Of a stretch of DNA of 64,000 bases, positions 24,387 to 33,636 are shown in pieces. The notes beneath the pieces are model-generated. The model made no database searches and was not told the origin of the DNA. It saw only the letters and a program-made list of their open reading frames with translations. The translations under genes were made by a program, and so were the position numbers. The DNA lies in NCBI GenBank assembly GCA_017540605.1, contig JAFYAS010000040.1:56361-120360 (forward strand), in the 5' to 3' direction. How positions within the stretch are numbered: the stretch's first letter is position 1; every line of letters starts with the position of its first letter. The stretch comes from Lachnospiraceae bacterium. Lineage in GTDB: Bacteria; Bacillota; Clostridia; Lachnospirales; Lachnospiraceae.

Positions 24387-25670
24387 ATGAAGAATGTGAT
24401 CGTGGTAGGTGGCGGTGCCGCAGGTATGATGGCAGCCATATGGGCTGCAAGAAGCGGAGCTTCAGTCGTCATTTATGAGAAAAATGAAAAGCTTGGAAAA
24501 AAGCTCTTTATCACCGGAAAGGGCAGGTGCAATTTCACAAATGCCTGTGACACGGAGGAGCTTTTTAAGTCTGTGTGTACCAACCCCAAGTTTTTATATA
24601 GCGCCTTTTACAGCTTTGACAATCATGCAGTAATGGCATTTTTTAAGGAGCTTGGTTTAGCCTATAAGGTTGAGAGGGGAGAGAGGGTATTCCCTGAATC
24701 TGATAAATCCTCGGATGTGATAAGAGCACTTGAGTCGGAGCTTAAAAGGCTTGGTGTGAGGATCGATCTGAACTCAAGAGTCAAGGGACTTTTGATAGAT
24801 GCAGTAAAGGTTTCGGCAAATACAGGTGTCGGGAATACTAAAGCTTTGATCTTTGCAAACAGATGTAAGGGCATAGTGGACGAAACAGGGAAGAGGATAG
24901 AAGCAGACGCAGTGATACTTTGCGGAGGTGGTCTTGCCTATCCGAGTACAGGAGCGGTAGATGATTCCTTAAGGTTTGCAAGAGAGTGCGGTCACAAGAT
25001 CATAACTACCTATCCGTCCCTGGTTCCCTTTGAGGTGAAGGAAAAATGGGCGAAGGAGCTTATGGGTCTTTCTCTTAAGAATGTAAGTCTTACGGTTAAA
25101 TGCGGAAAGAAAAAGATATACGAGGATTTTGGTGAAATGCTTTTTACTCATTTTGGTGTGAGTGGTCCCCTTGTTCTTTCCGCAAGCACTGCAGTTCACA
25201 GATATCTTTCGGATGGACTTACACTTTTTATCGACCTAAAGCCTGCTCTTAATAAAGAACAGCTTGATGCCAGGGTGTTGAAGGACTTTGAGAAGAATAA
25301 CAACAAGGATTTTATAAATGCCTTAGATGAGCTTTTGCCCAAGCGTTTGATAGAGGTTGTAGTGGGTTTAAGTGGGATCGATCCTCATAAAAAGGTGAAT
25401 CAGATAAGCAAGACTGAGCGTGAGACACTGGTTGAGATATTGAAGAATCTGCCACTCACAGTGACGGGACTTCGTGATTACAACGAAGCTATTATCACCA
25501 AAGGGGGCGTATCCGTGAAGGATATCAATCCTTCTACTATGGAGTCAAAACTTGTGAAGGATCTCTACTTTGCAGGGGAGATGATAGATGTGGATGCCCT
25601 TACCGGCGGCTTTAATCTCCAGATTGCCTGGTCAACGGGATACCTTGCGGGCTTAAATGCAGGTGAATAG
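24387..25670 (+). CDS. HI0933/YhiN-family flavoprotein oxidoreductase
   Basis: A 427-residue FAD-dependent protein. The Rossmann motif NVIVVGGGAAGMMAAIWAAR binds FAD; GKKLFITGKGRCNFTN is the signature of the HI0933/YhiN (BaiN-like) family; the C-terminal INPSTMESKLVKDLYFAGEMIDVDALTGGFNLQIAWSTG completes the FAD site. Physiological substrates of most members are unknown; a few Clostridial relatives act in bile-acid metabolism. I chose the ATG at 24387 (after GGAGAATAG) rather than the ATG at 24351, which overlaps the -10 element. Confidence 0.9.
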   Translation: MKNVIVVGGGAAGMMAAIWAARSGASVVIYEKNEKLGKKLFITGKGRCNFTNACDTEELFKSVCTNPKFLYSAFYSFDNHAVMAFFKELGLAYKVERGERVFPESDKSSDVIRALESELKRLGVRIDLNSRVKGLLIDAVKVSANTGVGNTKALIFANRCKGIVDETGKRIEADAVILCGGGLAYPSTGAVDDSLRFARECGHKIITTYPSLVPFEVKEKWAKELMGLSLKNVSLTVKCGKKKIYEDFGEMLFTHFGVSGPLVLSASTAVHRYLSDGLTLFIDLKPALNKEQLDARVLKDFEKNNNKDFINALDELLPKRLIEVVVGLSGIDPHKKVNQISKTERETLVEILKNLPLTVTGLRDYNEAIITKGGVSVKDINPSTMESKLVKDLYFAGEMIDVDALTGGFNLQIAWSTGYLAGLNAGE

Positions 25671-25699
25671 CTGAAACGATATAGATTTTTAAGGAGTAA

Positions 25700-26188
25700 A
25701 TGATGAAGAGAGAGCCTGAGCTTACTACTCTATGCTACATAGAAAAGGATGATAAATACCTTATGCTTCACAGGGTAAAGGAGGAGCATGATATAAATAA
25801 GGATAAGTATATCGGTGTCGGAGGACATTTTGAATATGGAGAGAGTCCTGATGAATGCCTGAAACGAGAGGTGCTTGAGGAAACAGGACTTAAGCTTCTA
25901 TCCTACAGACCGAGAGGAATAGTTACATTTATCTACGGAGATGCAAAAAGACCGGAGGATAGGATAGTTGAATATATGCACCTTTATACGGCTGATGAAT
26001 ATGAGGGTGAATTGATTGATTGTGATGAGGGAGAGCTTATATGGATAGAGAAGGCAAAGGTTTCTGAACTACCTATATGGGAAGGGGATAAGATCTTTTT
26101 TAGGCTTCTTGAGGAAAGAGATGATTATTTCTCCTTGAAGCTGGTATATTCGGAAACAGATGAGCTGATTGAGACTCGGATCATTTAG
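25700..26188 (+). CDS. Nudix hydrolase (MutT-like)
   Basis: A 162-residue Nudix protein. The Nudix box reads GGHFEYGESPDECLKREVLEETGL, a full match to GX5EX7REUXEEXGU (the metal-binding REVLEE is intact). N-terminal TTLCYIEKDDKYLMLHR fits MutT/8-oxo-dGTP diphosphatase-type members, but nucleotide preference is not decided by sequence. Strong AAGGAG site; it lies between the flavoprotein and a UlaG-like hydrolase and is probably co-transcribed with both. Confidence 0.92.
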   Translation: MMKREPELTTLCYIEKDDKYLMLHRVKEEHDINKDKYIGVGGHFEYGESPDECLKREVLEETGLKLLSYRPRGIVTFIYGDAKRPEDRIVEYMHLYTADEYEGELIDCDEGELIWIEKAKVSELPIWEGDKIFFRLLEERDDYFSLKLVYSETDELIETRII

Positions 26189-26199
26189 GAGGGTAATAT

Positions 26200-26955
26200 A
26201 TGGTAAATGTATTTTGGCTCGGACAAATGGGGCTATTGGTAAAGAGTGAAAAGGTGACTCTTTGCATTGATTATTATGCCAGAGAGGATGCAAAAAGGCA
26301 GACGCCTGCGCCCATTCCGATGGATGAACTTAAGGATGTTGATGTTTTCTTGGGAACCCATGACCACATAGATCATATTGATCATGTTGCGTGGAAGGTC
26401 TGGGCAAAGATCAATCCTCATGCGAAATTCATTTTTCCGAGAGCACATTTGCAGAAGGTGCTCGAAGATGGTGTCCTTCCTGAAAATGCAATAGGGCTAA
26501 ATGATGGAGAAAATGTCGAGATAAGTGGAGTGAGGGTCAACGCAGTTGCTGCCTCTCATGAATTTTTGGACAGAGCTCCTGATACAGGCTTGTATCCCTA
26601 TTTGCAATATATCGTGGAAATAGAAGGTAAGAGACTTCACCATGCCGGAGATACGGTGAGATATGAGGGGATGCTACCTAAGATCAAAGCATTTGGCAAG
26701 CTCGATCTTCAGATTCTTCCTATAAATGGTCGGGATGCTGTGCGTTACAGAGACAACTGTATTGGCAATATGACATTCCAGGAGGCAGCAGATTTTGCCG
26801 GTGAAGTAGAACCTGCGATCATCATTCCGGGGCATTATGATATGTTTGCACATAATAGCGCAAACCCTAAAAATTTTGCGGATTATATCGATGCTAAGTA
26901 TCCTGGGAGGATGGTGTGTAGGATACCTGATGTTATGGAGAAGATCACATTGTAA
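26200..26955 (+). CDS. UlaG-like metallo-beta-lactamase-fold hydrolase
   Basis: A 251-residue MBL-fold protein: THDHIDHIDH (HxHxDH metal site), HHAGDTVRYEG and IIPGHYDMF supply the metal ligands in the UlaG (L-ascorbate-6-phosphate lactonase) arrangement. Sequence begins VFWLGQMGLLVKS, the usual UlaG-like opening. No ascorbate transport genes are nearby, so the real substrate may differ. It starts 11 nt after the Nudix gene with GGAGGG and is followed by a terminator. Confidence 0.88.
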   Translation: MVNVFWLGQMGLLVKSEKVTLCIDYYAREDAKRQTPAPIPMDELKDVDVFLGTHDHIDHIDHVAWKVWAKINPHAKFIFPRAHLQKVLEDGVLPENAIGLNDGENVEISGVRVNAVAASHEFLDRAPDTGLYPYLQYIVEIEGKRLHHAGDTVRYEGMLPKIKAFGKLDLQILPINGRDAVRYRDNCIGNMTFQEAADFAGEVEPAIIIPGHYDMFAHNSANPKNFADYIDAKYPGRMVCRIPDVMEKITL

Positions 26956-26962
26956 AAAAAGC

Positions 26963-26995
26963 GCGGGTTGAGAAAATCTCAATCCGCACTTTTTT
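26963..26995 (+). terminator. Intrinsic terminator
   Basis: An 11-bp stem GCGGGTTGAGA / TCTCAATCCGC (one G-T pair) with a T-run at 26990-26995; an A-run on the other side lets it work for the convergent gene. Confidence 0.85.
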
Positions 26996-27005
26996 ATATT
27001 TGAAA

Positions 27006-29123
27006 TTAATATTCCGGAATGGTGTCCATGTTTTCCTGCTTTGCCTTGGCATCCTCTATAGCTTTGGGAAGAAGCTCTAAAAGTCTATCTACCTCTTCCT
27101 CTGTATTGTAAATACCGAAGCTTACTCTGATCATTCCGGGAGTCTTGGCGTCTGCACAACCCTCAAAGCTTTTAAGCTCCGAATCGGGAATACCCATAAG
27201 TCTCCATACATAAGGATGAGCGCAGAAGGCGCCACGTCTTGTAGCTACTGCTCCAAGATCACTAAGTGAAACTGCAAGGAACTGTGAATTGACATCTGAG
27301 AAATTGAAGGTTACTACACCAACCCTGTCATCGATATTCTCGCTATCACCATAAATGATAACATTCTTGAATTTCTTAAGCCCGTCAATCAATCGACGAT
27401 TAAGGGCTTTCTCGTGAGCCTGAATAGAATCAAATCCTACGTCGCTCAATACATCTATTGCCTTGCCGAGACCTACAACTCCGGGGTAATTGGGAGAACC
27501 CGCCTCGTAAACTGCGATGTCCTTCTCCTTGTAATCAACCCAGTCGTCAGCGACGATCTGCACTGTTCCTCCGCCGTAGAATGTAGGCATGTGCTTGTAG
27601 AGCTCCTTCTTGATGCCTACAACAGCACCGCCACCATAGGGTGAATACATCTTGTGAGCGGAAAATGCAAGGAAATCAATATCATCATTGGGATCATTCA
27701 CATTACCGATCATAGAGAACTTTCTGTGAGCAACTATCTGTGCACCGTCTACAACGCACATCGCTCCGTATTTGTGAGCCAACTTAGCAACCTTGTGGAC
27801 ATCGGTTACGTAACCGGTAACATTGGATGCGGCTGTGACAGATACTATCTTTACCTTGTTCTTCTTAAGTAGCTTTTCTATGTCTGAATATTTAACTCTT
27901 CCCTGCTTATCAACCTCTGCGTATATCACCTTGCAGCGTTCGCGCCATGAAAGGTCATTGGCATGATGCTCGATCCTTGTGGTGAGAACGATATCATCCT
28001 TGCTGGTGATCAATGCAGATGCAAGCTTGTTAAGTCCGTCAGTTGTGGAATTCACATAGAAGCAGTTGTATTTGGTGGGATCGGCTGAAACAAAGTCAAG
28101 TACCTTTGATCTTGTGCTCTGATAAAGCTCAGTACTGTGGTTAGACTTCTGGGAGAAGCCTCTTCCGATTGAACCGTACATTTCCAGCTCTTTACTTACC
28201 TCTTCCTCTACAGGCTTGAAAGCAGGAGTGGTGGATGCGTTGTCAAAGCAGGTAAGTACTGTCTTTGAACCATCCTTTAACTCAACCTCTGTATCTAAGC
28301 CCTTAATGTATTCACGAATATTGGAAAGGTTGTATTTTCCCTCTTTTACAATGGAAGAACTAAGTACCTTGGCACATATTGAGCTCTGTGTCTTTGAGCC
28401 GTCAGAAAACTTAAGCTCGAAGGTAACAAGACTTTCACCTTTCGTTTTTGCAGTGATCACTCCGGATTTGTTAAGGCCTACTGCCTCTATAGGATTGTTA
28501 TTTTCATCCGGGAAGTGATCTACACTGTAGGTTACTTTATAATCACTCTTCTTAAAATGAATTCCCCTTTCCTTGTTATTAAGGAGAACCTTTTGAATCT
28601 CGTTAGCAAGATTGATCTTGTTTTTTCCCATGTAAGGTGCAAGGAAATATTCAAAGTCCATAAGAGAATCACTTCCGAGGGCGGTTTCATTTACAACATC
28701 CGCCATCTTCATTTTGCTAACCTTTATCTTGACTGTGCCGAGCTTCTTGGACTTTTTACCTACTGTCTCGTAAATATCTCCGGTGGTATTACCGACCTTC
28801 TTTGCGCAGATAAGGGTCTTGTATTCAACCAGATTCCTTTTGTTCTTAACTGCTTTGGCGATCTTTGTATTTTTGATCTCTATACTGTAGGTTGCCTTTT
28901 TCTTGGGATTTATGATTATCGATTCAAGTCCCAAAAATGAACTCGACATATAAGAACTGTCACCATGACTGTTAAAGGTAAGCTTGATCTCCTTGAAATA
29001 AGGATCAATCCCAGTTTTCTTGGCTGCCTTAATGGTAGTTGGAGCGATGGTCACGATGGAAAGCATCATTACAAATGCCATCACCAGCGCAAGCCACCTG
29101 TTTGCAATTTTACTTTTTTTCAT
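27006..29123 (-). CDS. Exported class-V aminotransferase / cysteine-desulfurase-like protein
   Basis: A 705-residue protein with an N-terminal signal peptide (MKKSKIANRW, hydrophobic LALVMAFVMMLSIVTIA, cleavage near IKA-A, residue ~34). Residues ~35-270 form Ig-like/BIG2-type beta domains. From ~310 to the end a complete PLP-dependent class-V aminotransferase of the SufS/CsdA type follows: EHHAND, SVTAASNVTGYVTDV, VVDGAQIVAHRK, AFSAHKMYSPYGGG with PLP Lys491, and RRGAFCAHPYVWRLMG with the active-site-loop Cys634. Cysteine desulfurases are cytosolic, so export is exceptional. Monocistronic. Either PLP is loaded before or after export, or the fold has another role at the surface. The fold is certain; the reaction is inference. 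Confidence 0.85.
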   Translation of the reverse strand: MKKSKIANRWLALVMAFVMMLSIVTIAPTTIKAAKKTGIDPYFKEIKLTFNSHGDSSYMSSSFLGLESIIINPKKKATYSIEIKNTKIAKAVKNKRNLVEYKTLICAKKVGNTTGDIYETVGKKSKKLGTVKIKVSKMKMADVVNETALGSDSLMDFEYFLAPYMGKNKINLANEIQKVLLNNKERGIHFKKSDYKVTYSVDHFPDENNNPIEAVGLNKSGVITAKTKGESLVTFELKFSDGSKTQSSICAKVLSSSIVKEGKYNLSNIREYIKGLDTEVELKDGSKTVLTCFDNASTTPAFKPVEEEVSKELEMYGSIGRGFSQKSNHSTELYQSTRSKVLDFVSADPTKYNCFYVNSTTDGLNKLASALITSKDDIVLTTRIEHHANDLSWRERCKVIYAEVDKQGRVKYSDIEKLLKKNKVKIVSVTAASNVTGYVTDVHKVAKLAHKYGAMCVVDGAQIVAHRKFSMIGNVNDPNDDIDFLAFSAHKMYSPYGGGAVVGIKKELYKHMPTFYGGGTVQIVADDWVDYKEKDIAVYEAGSPNYPGVVGLGKAIDVLSDVGFDSIQAHEKALNRRLIDGLKKFKNVIIYGDSENIDDRVGVVTFNFSDVNSQFLAVSLSDLGAVATRRGAFCAHPYVWRLMGIPDSELKSFEGCADAKTPGMIRVSFGIYNTEEEVDRLLELLPKAIEDAKAKQENMDTIPEY

Positions 29124-29209
29124 GTTTTCCGTCCTTTCTTGTAGGTGAATATGTGATACAAAATCATAGTATCAAATAGCATTATATCAGTCAAGATAAT
29201 CATGTTGTG

Positions 29210-29239
29210 TTGTTATTTTAATTGGAATTATGGTACAAT
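29210..29239 (+). promoter_or_regulatory. upp promoter
   Basis: TTGTTA at 29210-29215, 18-nt spacer, TACAAT at 29234-29239 with an extended TGG before it; upp starts 48 bp downstream after AAGGAGG. Confidence 0.6.
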
Positions 29240-29286
29240 GTTTGAAAATGAGGTCAAAAGACTTATGACATTAAGGAGGCAGGATT

Positions 29287-29919
29287 ATGAATCAACAAAT
29301 TACAATTCTTGATCACCCTTTGATCAAGCACAAGATTTCAATGCTCAGAGACAAGAATACCGGAACCAATGAGTTCAGAAAGCTGGTGGAGGAGATCGCT
29401 ATGCTCATGGGCTATGAGGCATTAAGGGATCTTCCTTTAGAGGATGTCGAGGTTGAGACTCCCATAGAGAAGTGTATGACTCCGATGCTTACAGGAAGAA
29501 AGATTGCCATAGTTCCCATACTTCGCGCGGGTCTTGGTATGGTAGAGGGAATCCTTTCTCTTTCCCCCACGGCAAAGGTCGGACATATTGGACTTTATCG
29601 CGATGAGACAACCCATGAGCCACAGGAGTATTTTTGTAAGCTGCCTCGACCCATAGAAGAGAGGATCATCATAGTCACGGATCCCATGCTTGCTACAGGG
29701 GGCTCCGCTGTCGATGCTATAAATCAGATAAAAAAGCACGGTGGAAAGACGATCAAGTTCATGTGCATTATCGCAGCACCTGAAGGGTTGAAGAAGTTAT
29801 CAGAGACACATCCCGATGTACAGATATATGTTGGACAGCTTGACAGAGAGCTAAATGCGGATGCCTATATCTGCCCGGGGCTCGGTGATGCGGGAGACAG
29901 GATATTTGGAACGAAATAG
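29287..29919 (+). CDS. upp: Uracil phosphoribosyltransferase
   Basis: Makes UMP from uracil and PRPP. A 210-residue protein with [14 protein letters not shown], the PRPP loop [16 protein letters not shown] and the C-terminal uracil-binding [17 protein letters not shown]. Length is standard. Together with deoB and pdp in this window it forms a pyrimidine salvage capability, though the genes are not linked. Own promoter. Confidence 0.97.
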   Translation: MNQQITILDHPLIKHKISMLRDKNTGTNEFRKLVEEIAMLMGYEALRDLPLEDVEVETPIEKCMTPMLTGRKIAIVPILRAGLGMVEGILSLSPTAKVGHIGLYRDETTHEPQEYFCKLPRPIEERIIIVTDPMLATGGSAVDAINQIKKHGGKTIKFMCIIAAPEGLKKLSETHPDVQIYVGQLDRELNADAYICPGLGDAGDRIFGTK

Positions 29920-29967
29920 CAGCCAATTAGTTACGAAATCGCAGGATAGAATTGAGAGATAAGACAT

Positions 29968-30588
29968 ATGGTCATTTACGAATATGGCAATAAGAATTCA
30001 AATAATATTTTGATCCAACCTATAGGAGATCAAGATCTTGGAATTATAGATAATGAGGTTCACGCAATAAATGAGTATACTATTGATTATTATTTGTTTG
30101 CGGTAAAGGTTGATGATTGGAACAATGATCTGTCGCCATGGGAGGCTCCTGCGGTATTTGGAAATAAGGGCTTTGGATCCGGGGCTTCAGATACACTGGG
30201 CGAGATCATGAAGCTTATTACGGATCAGAGCAAGGATTATTATATCGGTGGATATTCACTTGCCGGATTGTTTTCTTTGTGGACGGCTCATCAGACCGAT
30301 GTATTCAAGGGAGTAGCGGCAGCGTCTCCGTCTATATGGTTTCCGGGATTTTTAGATTATATGAGAAAAAATGATCTTAGGACTGAAAGAGTATATCTTA
30401 GTCTCGGGGATAACGAAGCAAAGACAAGAAATGCCGTTATGTCTACAGTAGCTGATAGGATCCAAGAGGCCAATGAATTACTGAATAGACGTGGGATCAT
30501 CACGACTTTGGAATGGAACAAGGGGAATCATTTTAAAGAGACTGATTTAAGGATGGCAAAAGGATTTGGGTGGATATTGGGTGCCTGA
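29968..30588 (+). CDS. Small alpha/beta-hydrolase (esterase-like)
   Basis: A 206-residue alpha/beta-hydrolase-fold protein. The nucleophile elbow is GGYSLAGLFSLW (Ser in GYSLAG), followed by FKGVAAASPSIWFPG, which matches the EntF/Fes-type or D-D-esterase region, and a C-terminal GNHFKE with the catalytic His. Substrate unknown. It lies 48 bp after upp without an obvious terminator; the spacer holds AGAGATAAG as a weak ribosome binding site. Confidence 0.75.
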   Translation: MVIYEYGNKNSNNILIQPIGDQDLGIIDNEVHAINEYTIDYYLFAVKVDDWNNDLSPWEAPAVFGNKGFGSGASDTLGEIMKLITDQSKDYYIGGYSLAGLFSLWTAHQTDVFKGVAAASPSIWFPGFLDYMRKNDLRTERVYLSLGDNEAKTRNAVMSTVADRIQEANELLNRRGIITTLEWNKGNHFKETDLRMAKGFGWILGA

Positions 30589-30746
30589 TCAGGTAGCTGT
30601 TGTAGAGCAAATTGAGGGGATGCTCGTAACATTTAATCCAATCTTAATCTTTTTAAAAAGACAGTTTAATAATTACCTGGTATTATCATATCATCAACAG
30701 CAAACAAGTAGTTGAGATAATGAGGCAAATGATTTAAAGGAAGGTT

Positions 30747-30977
30747 GTGATTGATATGCTGACACTTATATTTATTATACTGTTATTATCTGTTGTAGGT
30801 AGCATGGTTGGATTGGCATTTAAAGCTGCTTGGGGAATAACTAAGGTGGTATTCTCTGTGATCCTTCTTCCGGTTGCTCTGATAGCAATGGTGATATGTG
30901 GATTGTTGCCGCTTGCATTGATGATCCTTGTGATCATGGCTATAGTCTCATTTATCGGAAGACTTGCGGTTGCATAA
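30747..30977 (+). CDS. Small two-span hydrophobic protein
   Basis: A 76-residue, almost wholly hydrophobic protein with two helices (MLTLIFIILLLSVVGSMVGL and VIMAIVSFIG region) joined by GLAFKAAWGITKVVFS. The GTG at 30747 directly follows AAAGGAAGG; an ATG at 30756 is an alternative start. It resembles short stress or envelope membrane proteins found in Clostridia, but I assign no function. No similar neighbour. Confidence 0.5.
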   Translation: MIDMLTLIFIILLLSVVGSMVGLAFKAAWGITKVVFSVILLPVALIAMVICGLLPLALMILVIMAIVSFIGRLAVA

Positions 30978-31154
30978 TATACTTGTATATTTAACACCCA
31001 TTAATAGGATCCTCTTGTCATCAATAACGAAGTGATTATCATTGCGAATTACATAGAATTTTGTTATTTTGTAATTGTATCTTGTTGCCGGAATTTTTGC
31101 CGTAAGGAGTGTATTAAATTTAGTAAGAAGGCAAAGAATATCATATTGCAATAG

Positions 31155-31195
31155 AGCCTGTTTGTTGCTAAAATGGTGACAAATGGGCTTTTTTT
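31155..31195 (+). terminator. Intrinsic terminator
   Basis: AGCCTGTTTGT pairs with ACAAATGGGCT (two G-T pairs), then a T-run at 31188-31195. It marks the left edge of the truncated nuclease fragment that follows. Confidence 0.65.
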
Positions 31196-31199
31196 GTAG

Positions 31200-31601
31200 G
31201 CTGTACTTGATGGCGATATATCCGGTATGGAGGATTATGTCTGTGATCTGCTCGAAAAAACAATCAGCACCTTTGATAGTGCCGAGAGCTTCTATCATGG
31301 ATTCTTCTTATCTTTGCTTTATGGAGTTCCGGGATATGGTGTGAAGTCCAATCGGGAGGAAGGAATAGGTCGACCGGATATAGTGCTTTACCCTAATAGA
31401 CCCAAAAACCCTGCCATCATTTTCGAAGTGAAGACCCGAAAGAAATTTAATGAGATGAAAGATGGTATAGAGGAGGCCTTCAAGCAGATACGAGATCAGA
31501 AGTATGAGGAAGGTGTTCTTGACGATGGTTATATCGGTAGCATCTCCTACGGTATATGTTTCTGTAAGAAGACCTGCATTATAGAGAAACTGCAGAAGTA
31601 A
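31200..31601 (+). pseudogene. 5'-truncated PD-(D/E)XK nuclease-domain fragment (DUF1703/AAA type)
   Basis: About 134 codons that encode the C-terminal nuclease domain of the AAA-ATPase/DUF1703 (PDDEXK_9) proteins common in Clostridia: GDISGMEDYVCDLLEK, SFYHGFFLSLLYG, GIGRPDIVLYP (Asp), IIFEVKTRKK (E-x-K) and the end ISYGICFCKKTC. The large N-terminal AAA domain is absent. The frame is open from just after a TAG at 31197, immediately behind a terminator. A 124-residue product from the ATG at 31227 is possible but would lack the ATPase. I treat it as a deletion remnant. Confidence 0.7.
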
Positions 31602-31658
31602 AGACGCTTTCCAGGTAGTTTCTGTTTGTGCAGGTTTGTTGTTAAAGGGAAAACGAAA

Positions 31659-32261
31659 ATGAATATATATATTGATTATGATGACTGTCTTTGTGAAACA
31701 GCAAGATCATTTTCTAAGATAGCCATTGAAATGTTTGATAAATATGTTCCTTATGAGGATATTCATTTCTTTGAATTGGAAAAATCCTTTAATCTTGATG
31801 AAAAGCAGTATGAGCAATTTATGATCCGGGGTCATCAGCCGGAGGTGCTCCTTTCATATGATGAGACGCCGGGAGCCTCTGAGACTATAAATGAATGGCT
31901 TGACTTAGGATATGATGTGTCCATTGTAACAGGGCGACCATTTACTTCATATGAACCATCAAGACTCTGGTTGGACAGCCATGGCCTGAAGGATGTAAAG
32001 ATGTATTGCCTTAACAAATATGGAAGGGACAGTATTATCTATAATAGTGATTACAATCTTGAGTTAGAGGACTACTATAAGATGAAATTTGACTTTGCCA
32101 TAGAAGACTCTCCTAAGGCGTTTAAGTTCTTTGATCACCTTCCGGATCTGAAGGTTTTGGTTTTCGACAGACCATGGAATAAGGAATGTGAATTTCCTAA
32201 TCAGAACTATATCAGATGTAGCGATTGGAATATTATAAAACAGATGGTAGAGGTGAATTAA
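31659..32261 (+). CDS. HAD-superfamily 5'(3')-deoxyribonucleotidase-like protein
   Basis: A 200-residue protein of the NT5C-type HAD phosphatases. NIYIDYDDCLCET contains the catalytic DxD (DYDD) motif, SIVTGRP the second motif and DFAIEDSPKAFKFF the metal-binding third motif. These enzymes dephosphorylate deoxyribonucleotides or related phosphate esters. The upstream GTG at 31626 would add 11 residues, but AAAGGGAAAACGAAA precedes the ATG at 31659 and gives the normal start. It lies in an accessory region and is followed 3 nt later by the sce7726-type gene. Confidence 0.82.
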   Translation: MNIYIDYDDCLCETARSFSKIAIEMFDKYVPYEDIHFFELEKSFNLDEKQYEQFMIRGHQPEVLLSYDETPGASETINEWLDLGYDVSIVTGRPFTSYEPSRLWLDSHGLKDVKMYCLNKYGRDSIIYNSDYNLELEDYYKMKFDFAIEDSPKAFKFFDHLPDLKVLVFDRPWNKECEFPNQNYIRCSDWNIIKQMVEVN

Positions 32262-32264
32262 GAA

Positions 32265-32813
32265 TTGCTTCGAGATAAAGATATAAGAGACGGCTTGTGC
32301 GATTATTTGGAAGAGAAGTACGGGAAGATTAGATTTTTCGATGAGCTTACAATGGGAAAATCTCGTGCTGATATAGTTATGGTTACGAAGGATGGACTAT
32401 TTGGTGTTGAGATTAAAAGTGATGCTGACACATATCAACGTATTGAAAGACAGGTTAAGGATTACGATAGATTTTTTGATTATAATATTGTTGCAGTAGG
32501 AACAACCCATGCGGCACATATACGTGAGCATGTGCCGGAACATTGGGGAGTGATTACGGTTGAATTGGTTGATGGGATACTCGATTTTTACGAGTACAGA
32601 TCTCCGAAGTCATCACCCAAAGTAAGACTTGCTAACCAAATGCATTTTCTTTGGAAAAGTGAAATGAGACATATACAGGATAAATATGATCTTTATAAGT
32701 ATTCTGACAAGAGTAGGGCCTATATAAGAAAGTATCTGATGGAAAAGATTCCTGCAGAGGAGTTGAAGTCTTGTCTTATCGAGGAGTTGTTTGAACGGGA
32801 ATACAATCAATGA
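32265..32813 (+). CDS. sce7726-family protein (PD-(D/E)XK-like)
   Basis: A 182-residue protein that I recognise as the sce7726 family, accessory proteins of unknown role often in genomic islands. Residues MLRDKDIRDGL..., then SRADIVMVTKDGLFGVEIKSDADTY, which holds the D ... E-x-K of a PD-(D/E)XK nuclease core, and HVPEHWGVITVELVDGI. The TTG start is supported by GAGGTG nine bases upstream and by the family N-terminus. It sits 3 nt after the HAD gene; the next reading frame overlaps its end by 23 nt. Confidence 0.75.
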   Translation: MLRDKDIRDGLCDYLEEKYGKIRFFDELTMGKSRADIVMVTKDGLFGVEIKSDADTYQRIERQVKDYDRFFDYNIVAVGTTHAAHIREHVPEHWGVITVELVDGILDFYEYRSPKSSPKVRLANQMHFLWKSEMRHIQDKYDLYKYSDKSRAYIRKYLMEKIPAEELKSCLIEELFEREYNQ

Positions 32814-32994
32814 ACTAGTTAAGCATCTTGTTGACAGCCTTCCTCTTTATCGTGAGATCGAAAGTCCTGTCAGATATATTAAGTCATCAGATAACAGAGA
32901 CGATATAAGCAGGATATATGAGGAGAGTGGGGAATATGCTTATTCCGAGACGAGAAATGATTTCGAGAGAAGAATCTACTGTGGAAATATATAA
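32791..32994 (+). CDS. Small hypothetical protein overlapping the sce7726 gene
   Basis: A 67-codon frame from a TTG that overlaps the previous gene by 23 nt. The product is polar and charged (VKHLVDSLPLYREIESPVRY and a C-terminus rich in Arg). No domain recognised. Its end overlaps the next frame, and the two may be one gene split by a frameshift near 32940-32990. Confidence 0.35.
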   Translation: MNGNTINELVKHLVDSLPLYREIESPVRYIKSSDNRDDISRIYEESGEYAYSETRNDFERRIYCGNI

Positions 32995-33394
32995 TAAAAC
33001 CGGGCGGGATCTGTTGCCTGAAAATGTAGTAGAGGACTTTTTAGAAATTAGAGGGATTGACTATTACAACGTCATAAAAAAGAGATTGGTGGAGTATACG
33101 CGGGCAGAATGGGTTGTTTGCCTTCGTGAAAAAATAATGTTAGAGCAATGTGTGCCTTTATTTTTAGAAGAACTGAGTCAAGATCTGCTAATTCCCGGAG
33201 TTTTCTATAAAGGAGAAATCTTATACGAGGTGACATTGATAGACAAGGACTTTTGGCTGAATCATAAGGATTGGTTTGAATGCATTAAAACAATCATATA
33301 CAAGGTTCTTAATATGAGCGAACAAGAACTAAATAATAATATCATTCATGAATATATTGAATCATATAAAAAATTTTATCATAAGGAATTATAA
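32936..33394 (+). CDS. Hypothetical accessory protein
   Basis: A 152-residue frame from the ATG at 32936 (after GTGGGGAAT); an ATG at 32918 would add six residues. The protein is soluble and helical, with Leu/Ile- and Glu-rich segments (ENVVEDFLEIRGIDYYNVIKKRL, FLEELSQDLLIPGVFYKGEI). Amino-acid use looks like a real protein, but I recognise no family. It overlaps the 67-codon frame and could be the rest of it after a frameshift. Confidence 0.5.
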   Translation: MLIPRREMISREESTVEIYNKTGRDLLPENVVEDFLEIRGIDYYNVIKKRLVEYTRAEWVVCLREKIMLEQCVPLFLEELSQDLLIPGVFYKGEILYEVTLIDKDFWLNHKDWFECIKTIIYKVLNMSEQELNNNIIHEYIESYKKFYHKEL

Positions 33395-33506
33395 AAAAAG
33401 TGAGAAAGAAATTGAAGCTTCACTTTATGATTTCCTAAAGAGGAGATTGAAGGAAGGAATCTATACAGAAGATTTTGAGATGGAGTTTATGCCTGTTGAG
33501 GTTTAG
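33348..33506 (+). pseudogene. Short coding-like tail in a second frame
   Basis: A 52-codon frame that begins inside the previous gene and continues with SEKEIEASLYDFLKRRLKEG and ...FEMEFMPVEV before TAG. The second half reads like the C-terminus of a real protein, the first like noise, suggesting the leftover end of a degraded gene. Confidence 0.3.
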
Positions 33507-33561
33507 AAACAATGAACTGTGTATCATTATATTTATAGAACAAAAGTAACTATTCACTACA

Positions 33562-33636
33562 GCTCTGAACACTTGCTGTTCAGAGCGTGGATTGTCTGTT
33601 TCTGAGAAAAGGGTCATATTATATGACTCTTTTTTA
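33562..33636 (+). terminator. Two consecutive hairpins
   Basis: A 10-bp perfect stem GCTCTGAACA / TGTTCAGAGC (33562-33586) without T-run, then AAAGGGTCATA pairing with TATGACTCTTT and a T-run (33607-33636). The second looks like a working terminator for the accessory genes upstream. Confidence 0.65.
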
